A stretch of DNA of 36,949 nt from NCBI GenBank assembly GCA_944387095.1, contig CALXDP010000018.1, positions 1 to 36,949 of the forward strand, given 5' to 3'. This stretch comes from an uncultured Oscillospiraceae bacterium. Lineage in GTDB: Bacteria; Bacillota; Clostridia; Oscillospirales; Oscillospiraceae. Each line of letters opens with the position of its first letter. Within the stretch, counting starts at the first letter, position 1. The notes below the pieces were generated by a model. The model was not told the origin of the DNA, ran no database searches, and was given only the letters and a program-made list of their open reading frames with translations. Below are positions 7,439-16,467 of the stretch, piece after piece. A program made the position numbers and the translations under genes.

Positions 7439-8802
7439 ACCTCTACCTCTTCTCCGCTATGAATGCACCGTTTCAGCTCCTTGACCATCAGCGCGGCGCC
7501 GGTCACCAGCGCCGCCAGCATGACGGTGGCCTCAATGGGCATACCGTACTGGTTGCCGAACAGATGGAGCACATAGTTGAACTTCAGGCGCAGAAACACC
7601 CGGTAGCTGGCCAGGGACGAGGCGGACACCATCACCGCCGTGGGAATCCCCCCCAGGCAGACACAGGCCCAGCAGGCGCTGAGCACGTCGGCCAGGAAGA
7701 AGTAGCGTTCATGCATATGGGGCAGCAGAAACGGCACGCCAATGGCCAGCACCACGGCAATGACCGCCGCCGCCCGGCGGTCCAACCGGCGGCCCAGCCA
7801 CAATCCCACCGCCAGCAGGGCCAGCACCAGAACCCCGGCGGCGGCAATGCCCACCAGGGCGTAGTGGTTGTCCCCGGACTCGGTGCCATAGGGGACAAAC
7901 TGGTACACAGAAGGGGCATTCAGGGTCAGCCGGGGATACTGGGAGGCCTGGTTGAAATAGATACCTAGGATGTCTTGCAGGGGTTTGCCCAGCAGCAGGG
8001 CCGGCAAAATGGTCAGGATATACACCCCGGGAAATATCCACAATTCCCAAAATTTTACCCGCCTGGCCAGCCACAGCACCCCCCACAGGGGCAGAACAAA
8101 CACCGTTTGCAATTTAAAGGAGAACGCCACCGCCATCAGCGCCACCGAGGTCTTGTTTTTCCCCTCCAGCACCAGGGCCACCGCCAGCACCGTCAGACCG
8201 CCGTAGATGGCGTCGCACTGGGCCCAGAAGGCTCCGTTGAGCAGTACCGTGGGCAGCAGGAGCAGCACGGAAAAGGCGGCCAGAGGAACGGTTTCCCTCT
8301 GCGTTTTCCGGCACAGAACCCGGGTCAGCCGGAAGCCGCCCCAGGCCAGGATCACGTCAAAAAGGATGGAAAATAGCTTGATGAGGTATAGGCTGGGCGC
8401 GGGAATATAGGTAATGGCCGCCATGAAGTAAAGGTAGGGCACGTTGTAGTCCCCCACGCTCATGGAGATAGCCCGAAAGCCGCCGTTTTCCTGGAATACC
8501 TGATACCAGTTGGACAAAAACCCATTAAAATCTGTCCCAGCATAGTCCAGCATACAGGCCCGGATCAGCATGCCCAGGCCGATGGGCAGCAGCATCAGCA
8601 GCAGGCCGTCCCTGTTCACTTTTTCCAACTTCAGCAGCAACAGCGCCAGCGCGGCCAGGGCCAGCATGGCGCACGCCACCCCGATCCGGTCAAAGGGACC
8701 CCCCCGATCCAGCAGAAGGCACACCACCACCATGGCCGCCAGGCACAGTCCCCCGGCGATGGCGAGCGGGATGGGGAGTTTCTTTGTCCAGGCCCTCTCC
8801 AT
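7432..8802 (-). CDS. GT-C-type membrane glycosyltransferase (Gpi18-like)
   Basis: Integral membrane protein of 456 residues with about ten hydrophobic segments. It resembles the GT-C mannosyltransferases described as Gpi18-like or DUF2029-like, which use lipid-linked sugars on the outer membrane face. Supporting features are the acidic first loop (YAGTDFNGFLSNWY), the GDYNVPYLYFM segment and the conserved LPHMHERYFFLADVL near the C-terminus. AGGAGG lies about 11 bases ahead of the ATG. It has its own promoter and overlaps xth downstream. Sugar and acceptor are unknown. Confidence 0.75.
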   Translation of the reverse strand: MERAWTKKLPIPLAIAGGLCLAAMVVVCLLLDRGGPFDRIGVACAMLALAALALLLLKLEKVNRDGLLLMLLPIGLGMLIRACMLDYAGTDFNGFLSNWYQVFQENGGFRAISMSVGDYNVPYLYFMAAITYIPAPSLYLIKLFSILFDVILAWGGFRLTRVLCRKTQRETVPLAAFSVLLLLPTVLLNGAFWAQCDAIYGGLTVLAVALVLEGKNKTSVALMAVAFSFKLQTVFVLPLWGVLWLARRVKFWELWIFPGVYILTILPALLLGKPLQDILGIYFNQASQYPRLTLNAPSVYQFVPYGTESGDNHYALVGIAAAGVLVLALLAVGLWLGRRLDRRAAAVIAVVLAIGVPFLLPHMHERYFFLADVLSACWACVCLGGIPTAVMVSASSLASYRVFLRLKFNYVLHLFGNQYGMPIEATVMLAALVTGAALMVKELKRCIHSGEEVEVW

Positions 8803-8842
8803 ATTCCATATCCTCCTCCACGTTCAAAGTCAAACTCAGGAA

Positions 8843-8848
8843 ATTATA
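8843..8848 (-). promoter_or_regulatory. Extended -10 promoter of the glycosyltransferase-xth unit
   Basis: Minus-strand TGGTATAAT, an extended -10 (TATAAT at 8843-8848), with only a weak -35 (TGGAAA) upstream. It is 40 bases from the start codon at 8802 and divergent from the asparagine synthetase promoter. Confidence 0.6.
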
Positions 8849-8883
8849 CCACACCCGCATGGCTTTTTCCACCCCAATTTAGG

Positions 8884-8912
8884 TTGACATTTGACTTCTC
8901 AGGCAGTATTCT
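8884..8912 (+). promoter_or_regulatory. Promoter of asparagine synthetase
   Basis: -35 TTGACA (8884-8889), 17-base spacer, -10 TATTCT (8907-8912), about 50 bases ahead of the ATG at 8961. TTTGACTT/TTTGATTG-like repeats in 8889-8935 could be a regulator site, but no class is recognised. Confidence 0.75.
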
Positions 8913-8960
8913 GTAAGGTGACTTTTGATTGATCTTCGTTTGCTTTGGAGGAGTTCGCCT

Positions 8961-10820
8961 ATGTGCGGTTTTACTGGCTTTGTATCCCGCTCCACCCCCG
9001 ACGTCAACGCCCTGCACGCCATGGGCGACACCATCCGCCACCGGGGGCCCGACGAGGAGGGCCACTATGTGGACGGGCACTGCGCCATCGCCCACCGCCG
9101 GCTGTCCATCATCGACCTGGCCAACGGGCACCAGCCCATGTCCAGCCCAGACGGGCGGTACGTGCTGGCCTATAACGGGGAGATCTACAACTTTCAGGAC
9201 CTCCGCCGGGAGCTGTCCGCCGCCGGCCACACCTTTCTCACCAACTCGGACACCGAGGTGCTCCTCCACGGTTATATGCAGTGGGGCGCCCAGGTTACCG
9301 GCAAGCTGCGGGGCATGTTCGCCTTCGTCATCTGGGACAGGGAGCGCCAGGAGCTGTTTGGCGCCCGGGACCCCTTCGGCATCAAGCCCTTCTACTATGC
9401 CATCATGGGAGAACTGTTCTTCTTCGGCTCAGAGGCCAAAAGCTTCCTCCCCCACCCACAGTTCCAGAAAGAGCTGAACCCGGCGGCGCTGAAGTTCTAC
9501 CTCACTTTCCAGTACTCCGCCCTGAACGAGTCCTTTTTTAAGAATGTGTACCGCCTCCTCCCCGGCCATCAGTTCTTTTACCGGGATGGCCATGCGGAGT
9601 TTTCCTCCTACAATCAGTTCTCTTTTGCTCCCAAGCTCATGCCGCTGCACCAGCGGGCCGCGCAGATCCGGGACGTGGTTACCGAATCCGTCCAGGCCCA
9701 CGAGATCAGCGATGTGGAGGTGGGGGCCTTCCTGTCCGGCGGCATCGACTCCAGCGTCATCACCGCTTTGTCCCGGCCGGACAAGACCTACTCGGTGGGC
9801 TTTGCCAACGAAGGCTTTGACGAGACTGGAGAGGCCAAGGCCCTGTGCCAGGAGCTGGGGCTGCGCAACCTGTCCAAGACCATCTCCGCCGAGGAATTTT
9901 TCAACGCCCTGCCCGCCATCCAGTACTACGCCGACGAGCCCAACGCCAATTTGTCCACCGTACCGCTGTACTTCCTGTCCCAGCTGGCGGCAAAGGATGT
10001 GAAGGTGGTGCTGTCCGGCGAGGGCTCCGACGAGCTGTTCGGAGGCTACATCACCTATCACACCACCAGGGTGTACCGGGCCTACCGCAAGGCCCCCAGG
10101 GCCTTGCGGAAAGCGGTGGCCGCCTGGGCGGCCAAACGGCCGCCCTTCCACGGCCAGGGCTTTCTCATCAAAGCGGCCCGGGAGGTGGAGGACTACTTTG
10201 TGGGCCAAGCCTTCATCTTCGACAATGACGAGGCCCAGCGGGTGCTGCAGCCGGAGTTTCGCAGTGAGCTGACCTGGCGGGACATCACCGCTCCCTACTT
10301 TGCCCAGGTGAAGGATGCGGATGATCTGACCAAGATGCAGTACCTGGACCTGCACCTATGGCAACCCTTGGACATTCTGCGCAAGGCCGACCGGATGACC
10401 ATGGCCCACTCCCTGGAGCTGCGGGTGCCCTATCTGGACCGTGAGGTTTGGGCGGTGGCCCGGGCCATCCCCAGCAGTCAGAAGATGCGGGGCAAGTCCA
10501 CCACCAAGTACCCCCTTCGGGTGGCCGCTGAGGCCATGCTCCCCGAGGACTGGGTGAAGCGGCCCAAGGTTGGCTTTCCCGTCCCCTTCGTCGCGTGGCT
10601 TCAGGAGGAGAAATACTACAACTGGGCCAAAGATCTACTCAGCCAGGAATATGTCTCCCAGTTCTTTGACCGGGACTACCTGTTGGATCTGCTGGAACAG
10701 CACTACACCGGCAAAAAACACACCCACCGAAAGCTCTACACCGTTTTATCCTTCCTCATCTGGTACCAGGTCTATTTCCCGGAAAAATGCGGGACTCCCC
10801 CCTTCCGGCCTGGCCACTAA
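8961..10820 (+). CDS. asnB: Asparagine synthetase B (glutamine-hydrolysing)
   Basis: Makes asparagine from aspartate, ATP and glutamine. The 619-residue protein starts MCGFTGFVS, so Cys2 becomes the N-terminal nucleophile of the glutaminase domain (about 1-210). The synthetase domain has the PP-loop FLSGGIDSSVI at about residue 258, the LSGEGSDELFGGY loop and the KADRMTMAHSLELRVPYLD segment. The start at 8961 is fixed by the need for Cys2 and by GGAGGA upstream; the longer in-frame start is wrong. It has its own promoter and terminator and is a single-gene unit. Confidence 0.95.
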   Translation: MCGFTGFVSRSTPDVNALHAMGDTIRHRGPDEEGHYVDGHCAIAHRRLSIIDLANGHQPMSSPDGRYVLAYNGEIYNFQDLRRELSAAGHTFLTNSDTEVLLHGYMQWGAQVTGKLRGMFAFVIWDRERQELFGARDPFGIKPFYYAIMGELFFFGSEAKSFLPHPQFQKELNPAALKFYLTFQYSALNESFFKNVYRLLPGHQFFYRDGHAEFSSYNQFSFAPKLMPLHQRAAQIRDVVTESVQAHEISDVEVGAFLSGGIDSSVITALSRPDKTYSVGFANEGFDETGEAKALCQELGLRNLSKTISAEEFFNALPAIQYYADEPNANLSTVPLYFLSQLAAKDVKVVLSGEGSDELFGGYITYHTTRVYRAYRKAPRALRKAVAAWAAKRPPFHGQGFLIKAAREVEDYFVGQAFIFDNDEAQRVLQPEFRSELTWRDITAPYFAQVKDADDLTKMQYLDLHLWQPLDILRKADRMTMAHSLELRVPYLDREVWAVARAIPSSQKMRGKSTTKYPLRVAAEAMLPEDWVKRPKVGFPVPFVAWLQEEKYYNWAKDLLSQEYVSQFFDRDYLLDLLEQHYTGKKHTHRKLYTVLSFLIWYQVYFPEKCGTPPFRPGH

Positions 10821-10835
10821 ACAGTTTCTGCCCCA

Positions 10836-10872
10836 GGACGCCGCAGCCGTTATGGCTTCGGCGTCCATTTTT
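10836..10872 (+). terminator. Terminator of asnB
   Basis: Stem GGACGCCG/CGGCGTCC (outer 8 bp, 10836-10843 with 10859-10866) extended by AGCC/GGCT past single-base bulges, followed by ATTTTT. It lies 15 bases after the stop codon. Confidence 0.85.
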
Positions 10873-10969
10873 AACATTTTCAGGAAATCTTTTTGTTCTT
10901 TTAGGCATTTTGCGAAACAAATTATCCTATTTGTCCAGAAAATTCACCTGTTTCCCGCCGGTTCTCCTA

Positions 10970-10998
10970 TTGAAAAAAACCTATCTCTTTTGTATAAT
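10970..10998 (+). promoter_or_regulatory. Promoter of the activase/HgdB-like unit
   Basis: -35 TTGAAA (10970-10975), 17-base spacer, -10 TATAAT (10993-10998). The leader to the ATG at 11078 is about 73 bases and contains a strong hairpin. Confidence 0.8.
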
Positions 10999-11015
10999 AT
11001 AGAGCAATCGGCCAT

Positions 11016-11050
11016 GGGCTTTGACGGCGGCGACCGCCGGGCGAAAGCCC
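11016..11050 (+). promoter_or_regulatory. Leader hairpin upstream of the activase gene
   Basis: Outer stem GGGCTTT (11016-11022) with AAAGCCC (11044-11050), internal loop GAC/GGGCG, inner stem GGCGG (11026-11030) with CCGCC (11034-11038) closed by CGA. No T tract follows, so it is not a terminator; it lies just ahead of the AGGAAGG ribosome site. It may affect mRNA stability or translation; no known riboswitch class is recognised. Confidence 0.5.
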
Positions 11051-11077
11051 TCACTTTTTCCAGGAAGGTGCGAGTAT

Positions 11078-14014
11078 ATGAATCTGCGCGTTGGCATCGA
11101 CATCGGATCCACCACCGTCAAGGTAGTGGTACTGGACGAGGACAATCAGCTGCTCTTCCGCTCTTACGAGCGGCACTATTCCAAGACGCGAGAGCGGGCC
11201 TGCGAGACCCTGCGCTCCATTCAAGATATGCTGGCCGGGCAGGAGATCAAACTGGTGATCACCGGTTCAGCCGGCCTGGGCGTGGCCAAGGCCGCGGGCC
11301 TGGACTTTGTCCAGGAGGTGTACGCTACTGCCGCGGCGGTGAACACCTACATCCCGGACACCGACGCGGTCATCGAACTGGGGGGCGAGGACGCCAAAAT
11401 CATCTTCTTCGGCGGCGCCCTGGAAGAGCGGATGAACGGCTCCTGTGCCGGAGGCACCGGGGCCTTCATCGACCAGATGGCCACCCTCATGGACGTGAGC
11501 GTGGATGAGCTGGATGCGCTCTCTTTGCAATATGAGAAGATCTACCCCATCGCCTCCCGGTGCGGCGTGTTCGCCAAGAGCGACGTCCAGCCCATTCTGA
11601 ACCAGGGTGGGCGGAAGGAAGATGTGGCCGCCTCCATTTTTCAGGCGGTGGTGGACCAGACAGTGGCCGGCTTGACCCAGGGCCGGGAACTGAAAGGCAG
11701 GATCGTCTTTTTAGGCGGCCCGCTCCACTTCCTCAAGGGTCTGCGGGCTCGGTTCGTGGAAACCCTCCAACTGGACGAGGCCCACGCCGTCTTCCCCGAG
11801 GACGGGGACTGCTTTGCCGCCATGGGGGCGGCGCTGTGCTCCGGGGACTACGAGCCCCGTCCCTTTGAAGAGCTGCTTCGTCTGCTGGAGGAGAGCCGGG
11901 ACGTCACCTCCACAGTGGACACCATGCCCCCCCTGTTTGAAAGCCAGGAGCAGTACGATGCCTTCATCGCCCGGCACAATGCCTCCACCCCCCCGAAGGT
12001 GGATGCTGCCACCTATATTGGAGATGCCTACCTGGGCATCGACGCCGGGTCCACCACCACCAAGATGGCCCTCATCGCCCCGGACGGAGGGCTGCTGTAC
12101 ACCTATTACCACTCCAACCTGGGCAATCCGGTGGCCATCGTGCTCCAGCAACTCAAAGAGATCTACAAGCTGTGCGGGGACCGCATCACCATCAAGGGCT
12201 CCGCTGTCACCGGCTATGGGGAGGATCTGATCAAGAACGCCTTCTCCTGCGACCTGGGGCTGGTGGAGACGGTGGCCCACTACCGGGCCGCCGCCCACTT
12301 CAACCCGGATGTGGACTTCATCATCGACATTGGCGGCCAGGACATGAAGTGCTTTAAAATCCGCAACGGGGCGGTGGACTCCATCATGCTCAATGAGGCC
12401 TGCTCCTCCGGCTGCGGCTCCTTCATTGAGACCTTTGCCAAGGCCCTGGGCTACAACATCGCCGACTTCTCCAGAATCGGGCTGTTTGCCAAACACCCGG
12501 TGAGCCTGGGCTCCCGGTGTACCGTGTTTATGAACTCCAGCGTCAAACAGGCCCAGAAGGACGGGGCCAGCGTGGAGGACATCTCTGCGGGATTGTCCAT
12601 CTCCATTGTGAAAAACGCGGTATACAAGGTCATCCGGGCCGCCAGTGCCGACGATCTGGGCCAGCACATCGTCGTCCAGGGGGGCACCTTTTATAACGAC
12701 GCGGTGCTCCGGGCCTTCGAGCAGGAGCTGGGCCGGGAAGTTACCCGTCCCACCATCTCCGGCATTATGGGCGCCTTTGGCGCGGCCCTGTCCGCCCGGA
12801 ATCTGGGGTTAGAGCGGTCCACCCTACTGGGTCCCCAGGCGCTGGATGCTTTCTCCCATGCCGCCAAGCCCGTCACCTGCAACCTGTGTACCAACCACTG
12901 CGCCCTCACTGTCAACACCTTTGACGCCGGCCGGCGGTTTATCTCCGGCAACCGCTGCTCCCGCCCCCTGGGCAAGGAGAAGGCGGAGCTGCCCGACCTA
13001 TACCGCTACAAGTACCAGAAGCTTCGGTCCATGGAGGGCAAAGGGCAGGGGGACGGCTCCCGGGGCCGTGTGGGCATCCCCTTCGGGCTGAATATGTACG
13101 AGAACCTGCCCTTCTGGTTCGAGCTGTTTACCTGTCTCAACTTCGAGGTGGTCCTCTCCCCTGAGTCTTCCCGGAAGCTGTACATCAAGGGCCAGCGCAC
13201 CATTCCCTCGGACACGGTATGCTACCCTGCCAAGCTGCTCCACGGCCATGTGGAGGCCCTGGTGGAGGCGGGGGTAGACGCCATCTTCTACCCCTGCATG
13301 CCCTATAACTTTGACGAGAAATCCGCGGACAACTACTACAACTGCCCAGTGGTGGCCTACTACCCCGAGCTGCTGGCCGCCAATGTACCCGATCTGAAAA
13401 AGACCCGGTTCCTCAACCCCTACACCGGCCTGCACCGGCCAAAGGACTACGAGCGCATCGGCTCCCAGTGGTTAGCCGACACCTTCGGCGTGCCCCGGAA
13501 GGAGGCCGTCGCCGCCATCCGGAGGGCGTACCAGGCCTATGAGGCCTACAAGGAGGATGTCCGGGCCACCGGGGAGGCCTATGTGGAGCAGGCCCGGGAG
13601 GAGGGCCGGTCCATCATTGTGCTGGCCGGGCGGCCCTACCACATCGACCCGGAGATCAACCACGGCATCAATGATCTCATCACCTCCTTCGGCTTTGTGC
13701 TCATCAGCGAGGACGCAGTGGCCTTCCACGAGGGATACGCCCCCCGGAAGGTGCTCAACCAGTGGACCTTCCAGTCCCGGATGTACAATGCCGCCCGGTA
13801 CGTGTGCCAGCAGCCGGATATGCAGCTGATCCAGCTGGTGAGCTTCGGCTGCGGCACCGACGCCATCACCGGCGATGAGGTGCGCGCCATCCTGGAGGAA
13901 GGCGGCAAGCTGTACACCCAGCTGAAGATCGACGACATCAGCAACCTGGGTGCCGTGCGCATCCGGGTGCGCTCCCTCATGGCCGCCATGGAGGAGCGGA
14001 AAAAGGCAAATTAG
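11078..14014 (+). CDS. Double-domain acyl-CoA dehydratase activase (BcrAD/BadFG + DUF2229)
   Basis: ATP-driven electron-injecting activator of the HgdC/YjiL type, 978 residues. It has two ASKHA ATPase domains, starting GIDIGSTTVKVVVL (about residue 6) and GIDAGSTTTKMALI (about 321). Each keeps a Cys pair for a bridging [4Fe-4S] cluster: Cys123 (GSCAGGTGAF) with Cys162 (SRCGVFAKS), and Cys442 (EACSSGCGSF) with Cys481 (SRCTVFMNS); the spacing is 39 residues in both. A Cys cluster follows (601, 604, 608, 627), then a DUF2229 region (DTVCYPAKLLHG). The ATG at 11078 follows AGGAAGG. The HgdB-like gene starts 143 bases downstream; in many Clostridia both parts form one polypeptide. The substrate of the complex is unknown. 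Confidence 0.88.
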   Translation: MNLRVGIDIGSTTVKVVVLDEDNQLLFRSYERHYSKTRERACETLRSIQDMLAGQEIKLVITGSAGLGVAKAAGLDFVQEVYATAAAVNTYIPDTDAVIELGGEDAKIIFFGGALEERMNGSCAGGTGAFIDQMATLMDVSVDELDALSLQYEKIYPIASRCGVFAKSDVQPILNQGGRKEDVAASIFQAVVDQTVAGLTQGRELKGRIVFLGGPLHFLKGLRARFVETLQLDEAHAVFPEDGDCFAAMGAALCSGDYEPRPFEELLRLLEESRDVTSTVDTMPPLFESQEQYDAFIARHNASTPPKVDAATYIGDAYLGIDAGSTTTKMALIAPDGGLLYTYYHSNLGNPVAIVLQQLKEIYKLCGDRITIKGSAVTGYGEDLIKNAFSCDLGLVETVAHYRAAAHFNPDVDFIIDIGGQDMKCFKIRNGAVDSIMLNEACSSGCGSFIETFAKALGYNIADFSRIGLFAKHPVSLGSRCTVFMNSSVKQAQKDGASVEDISAGLSISIVKNAVYKVIRAASADDLGQHIVVQGGTFYNDAVLRAFEQELGREVTRPTISGIMGAFGAALSARNLGLERSTLLGPQALDAFSHAAKPVTCNLCTNHCALTVNTFDAGRRFISGNRCSRPLGKEKAELPDLYRYKYQKLRSMEGKGQGDGSRGRVGIPFGLNMYENLPFWFELFTCLNFEVVLSPESSRKLYIKGQRTIPSDTVCYPAKLLHGHVEALVEAGVDAIFYPCMPYNFDEKSADNYYNCPVVAYYPELLAANVPDLKKTRFLNPYTGLHRPKDYERIGSQWLADTFGVPRKEAVAAIRRAYQAYEAYKEDVRATGEAYVEQAREEGRSIIVLAGRPYHIDPEINHGINDLITSFGFVLISEDAVAFHEGYAPRKVLNQWTFQSRMYNAARYVCQQPDMQLIQLVSFGCGTDAITGDEVRAILEEGGKLYTQLKIDDISNLGAVRIRVRSLMAAMEERKKAN

Positions 14015-14157
14015 AAAGCGGAACTTGTGGCGTTTCGTCAAAGGCGCGGCAGAGTTCCTCGGGCCGGCACAGCCGGCCAACCGCAAGGTCTCATTTCCAA
14101 CTGTCTATTTTCTCTGCCCCTTATCTTTGGTTTCCCAATGGAAGAAAGGAATTTTAT

Positions 14158-15459
14158 ATGGCAAAGCTAGAGTACGCAAAGGACGGACGGCTTCTCTTCA
14201 CCAAGGAGATGAAGGAGGAGTACACCCTGCTCATGCCCCAGATGCTCCCCGTCCACTTTGGGATGTTCCGCAAACTGCTGGAGCTGGAAGGCTACAAGGT
14301 GGATATGCTCACCACCAACCACCGGGGTATCGTGGACGAAGGGCTGAAATACGTTCACAACGACACCTGCTACCCTGCCCTGCTGGTCATCGGCCAGCTT
14401 ATCGACGCGGTGAAGCACGGTGGCTACGACCCCCACAAAGTGGCCCTGCTCATCACCCAGACGGGCGGCGGCTGCCGGGCCTCTAACTACATCCACCTGC
14501 TGCGCAAGGCCCTGGAGAAGGCGGATATGTCCTATATCCCCGTCATCTCCGTCAACCTCTCCGGTATGGAGAAAAACCCCGGCTGGTCCCTCACCCTGCC
14601 CCTGATCCGCAAGATGATCTACGCCATGATGTACGGCGATCTCATTGTCAACGTGGCCAACCAAGTTCGCCCCTATGAGATCAGCAAAGGGGACACTGAC
14701 GCCATGGTAGAGGACTGGGAAAATCGGCTCATTGAGAGCTTCCAGGCCGGGCGCGGCATGAACCGCAAGCAGATGCAATCCCTCTTCGCCCAGATCTGCG
14801 CCGACTTCGAGACCATCCCTGTCACCCAGGAAGAAAAGGTCAAGGTGGGCGTGGTGGGAGAGATCTACGTCAAGTTCTCTCCCCTGGGTAACAACAACCT
14901 GGAGGACTTCCTCCTGTCCGAGGGGGCAGAGCCGGTGGTACCCGGCCTGACCGACTTCATTATCTTCAAGGTATTCAACCGAGAATCCGATGTGGATCTG
15001 TATGGCGGCAAGAAGCTGAAGAAAGCGGTGGTGCGCCTGTTTAAAGGGTACATCGAAAACTGCCAAAAGGACATGATCGCCGCGCTGAAAAGCAGCCGGT
15101 TCCGCGCCCCGGGCACTTTCGAAGACATGCACAAACTGGTCCACGGCTACCTGGGCGACGGCAACAAGATGGGGGAGGGCTGGCTGCTCACCGGCGAGAT
15201 GCTGGAGCTGATCCACTCCGGAATCCCCAATATCGTGTGTACCCAGCCCTTTGGCTGCCTGCCCAACCACATCGTGGGCAAGGGCATGATTCGCAAGCTG
15301 AAGGACGACTACCCCAACTCCAACATCGTGTCCATCGACTACGACGCGGGAGCCACCAAGATCAACCAGGAAAACCGCATCAAGCTCATGCTGGCCAACG
15401 CCAAGGCCCTGGCCAAGCAAGAGGCGGAAGAGGAGAAGGAGCTGGCGGGCGTGATGTGA
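14158..15459 (+). CDS. HgdB-like 2-hydroxyacyl-CoA dehydratase family protein
   Basis: A 433-residue protein related to the D-subunit of 2-hydroxyacyl-CoA dehydratases and double-cubane Fe-S proteins, which perform low-potential reductions after activation by an ATP-driven activase. Likely cluster ligands are Cys71 (NDTCYPALLV), Cys106 (TGGGCRASNY) and the Cys in TQPFGCLPNH. The C-terminus is a charged helix. AAGGA precedes the ATG at 14158. The upstream gene encodes the matching activase; a perfect GGCCGGC/GCCGGCC hairpin (14062-14078) lies between them without a T tract. No CoA transferase, acyl-CoA dehydrogenase or second dehydratase subunit is adjacent, so amino-acid fermentation is not indicated. 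Function unknown. Confidence 0.82.
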   Translation: MAKLEYAKDGRLLFTKEMKEEYTLLMPQMLPVHFGMFRKLLELEGYKVDMLTTNHRGIVDEGLKYVHNDTCYPALLVIGQLIDAVKHGGYDPHKVALLITQTGGGCRASNYIHLLRKALEKADMSYIPVISVNLSGMEKNPGWSLTLPLIRKMIYAMMYGDLIVNVANQVRPYEISKGDTDAMVEDWENRLIESFQAGRGMNRKQMQSLFAQICADFETIPVTQEEKVKVGVVGEIYVKFSPLGNNNLEDFLLSEGAEPVVPGLTDFIIFKVFNRESDVDLYGGKKLKKAVVRLFKGYIENCQKDMIAALKSSRFRAPGTFEDMHKLVHGYLGDGNKMGEGWLLTGEMLELIHSGIPNIVCTQPFGCLPNHIVGKGMIRKLKDDYPNSNIVSIDYDAGATKINQENRIKLMLANAKALAKQEAEEEKELAGVM

Positions 15460-15500
15460 CACGCCGCCCGCTGCGCCCGCGATTCCATGTCTTGGATGTG

Positions 15501-16070
15501 ATGAATATGCCTGAAACGCTCCACTTTGTTGATGCCCGCACCCAGGAACACTTTCGGGCCATGTCCCTCATCCATGCCCTGGGCTGGCGGGACACTTATC
15601 AGGGCTACGTGCCTGACGGGTATATGGCCCGGGAAATCACCGACGAGCGTTGGGTCGGCCAGTTCCGGGAGGACTTTGAAACCAGGCGCTGCCACGGCCT
15701 GCTGCTATACAGAGGCGACGTTCCGGTGGCCTGTATCAACTACGGTCCCGCCCGCACGGAAAACCTCAACGCAGGGACCGCCTCTACCTTTCCCAACGAA
15801 GCCTATCAGGGCTGGGGGGAGATCGTCTCCTTCTACACCCACCCCCGGGAGCGGGGGAAGGGCTACGGCGGCATGCTCTTTGAGGAGGCAGTGCGCCGCC
15901 TGAAGTCGGCTGGGTTCCAGAACGTCTTCGTCTTTGTCCTCCGAGAAAACGAGAAGGCCCGGCGTTTCTATACCCGCCACGGCTTCTCCTGGGACGGCAC
16001 CCACGCCGACATTCCCTTTCCCCCGGACGCCGTCTGCGTAGATTTGCGGTATACCAAACATCTTATATAG
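15501..16070 (+). CDS. GNAT-family N-acetyltransferase
   Basis: Transfers an acyl group from acyl-CoA to an amine; the acceptor is unknown. The 189-residue protein has the GNAT core: a beta strand ending GEIVSFYTHPRERGKGYG (the RGKGYG loop binds CoA pyrophosphate) and the later NEKARRFYTRHGF motif. The start is uncertain: ATGs at 15501 and 15507 are both in frame, with only a weak GGATG ahead. It begins 41 bases after the HgdB-like stop with no terminator between, so it probably shares that transcript; a strong terminator follows it. Confidence 0.85.
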   Translation: MNMPETLHFVDARTQEHFRAMSLIHALGWRDTYQGYVPDGYMAREITDERWVGQFREDFETRRCHGLLLYRGDVPVACINYGPARTENLNAGTASTFPNEAYQGWGEIVSFYTHPRERGKGYGGMLFEEAVRRLKSAGFQNVFVFVLRENEKARRFYTRHGFSWDGTHADIPFPPDAVCVDLRYTKHLI

Positions 16071-16076
16071 ACGCGA

Positions 16077-16108
16077 AACGCCCACCGGCCGCGGCCGGTG
16101 GGCGTTTT
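16077..16108. terminator. Bidirectional terminator between GNAT and TSCPD genes
   Basis: Perfect palindrome: AACGCCCACCGGCC (16077-16090) with GGCCGGTGGGCGTT (16093-16106), then TT on the plus strand; A residues flank the other end. It separates convergent genes. Confidence 0.85.
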
Positions 16109-16126
16109 ATCTGAAGGGGCCTGTCC

Positions 16127-16372
16127 TTATAGACCGCCCTTCAGGGCATGAGCCAGCTGGTCAGGGCAGGAGGTGCCCTTGGATCCGCAATGGATGCCCT
16201 CCATACGGCGCGCCGCCTCCTCCGGGGTCATACCCACCAGCAGGGAGGCGATCCCCTGGAGGTTGCCATCGCAGCCCCCCTCGATCCGCACAGCCTGAAT
16301 GACGCCGTCCTCCACGTCAATCTCCATATGACGGGAGCAAACGCCCTTGGGCTGATAAGAAATGGTCTGCAT
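16127..16372 (-). CDS. TSCPD domain protein (TIGR03905 family)
   Basis: An 81-residue stand-alone TSCPD domain, similar to the C-terminal domain of some adenosylcobalamin-dependent ribonucleotide reductases; the free-standing form is common in Clostridia and of unknown function. Conserved points are PKGVCSRHM, the EGGCDGNLQGI loop and the namesake GTSCPDQLAHAL, giving four well-placed cysteines likely to bind metal. It has a promoter of its own. The start codon sits about 13 bases from AGGAG, slightly far, but the family N-terminus matches this start. Confidence 0.9.
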   Translation of the reverse strand: MQTISYQPKGVCSRHMEIDVEDGVIQAVRIEGGCDGNLQGIASLLVGMTPEEAARRMEGIHCGSKGTSCPDQLAHALKGGL

Positions 16373-16408
16373 AGTGATGATCCATCTCCTTCCTGAAATT
16401 CGGAGGTT

Positions 16409-16437
16409 ATTATATCATTTCTTCACAAAAACCGCAA
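16409..16437 (-). promoter_or_regulatory. Promoter of the TSCPD gene
   Basis: Minus-strand -35 TTGCGG (16432-16437), 17-base spacer, -10 TATAAT (16409-16414), about 37 bases upstream of the ATG. Confidence 0.75.
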
Positions 16438-16467
16438 GCGCAAGCCCCCTCCAGACTTCCGCCCCGC

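Noticed and set aside
14167-15462. 431-codon minus-strand frame opposite the HgdB-like gene
   Set aside because: Mirror frame of a conserved gene with typical shadow composition; no ribosome site or family features.
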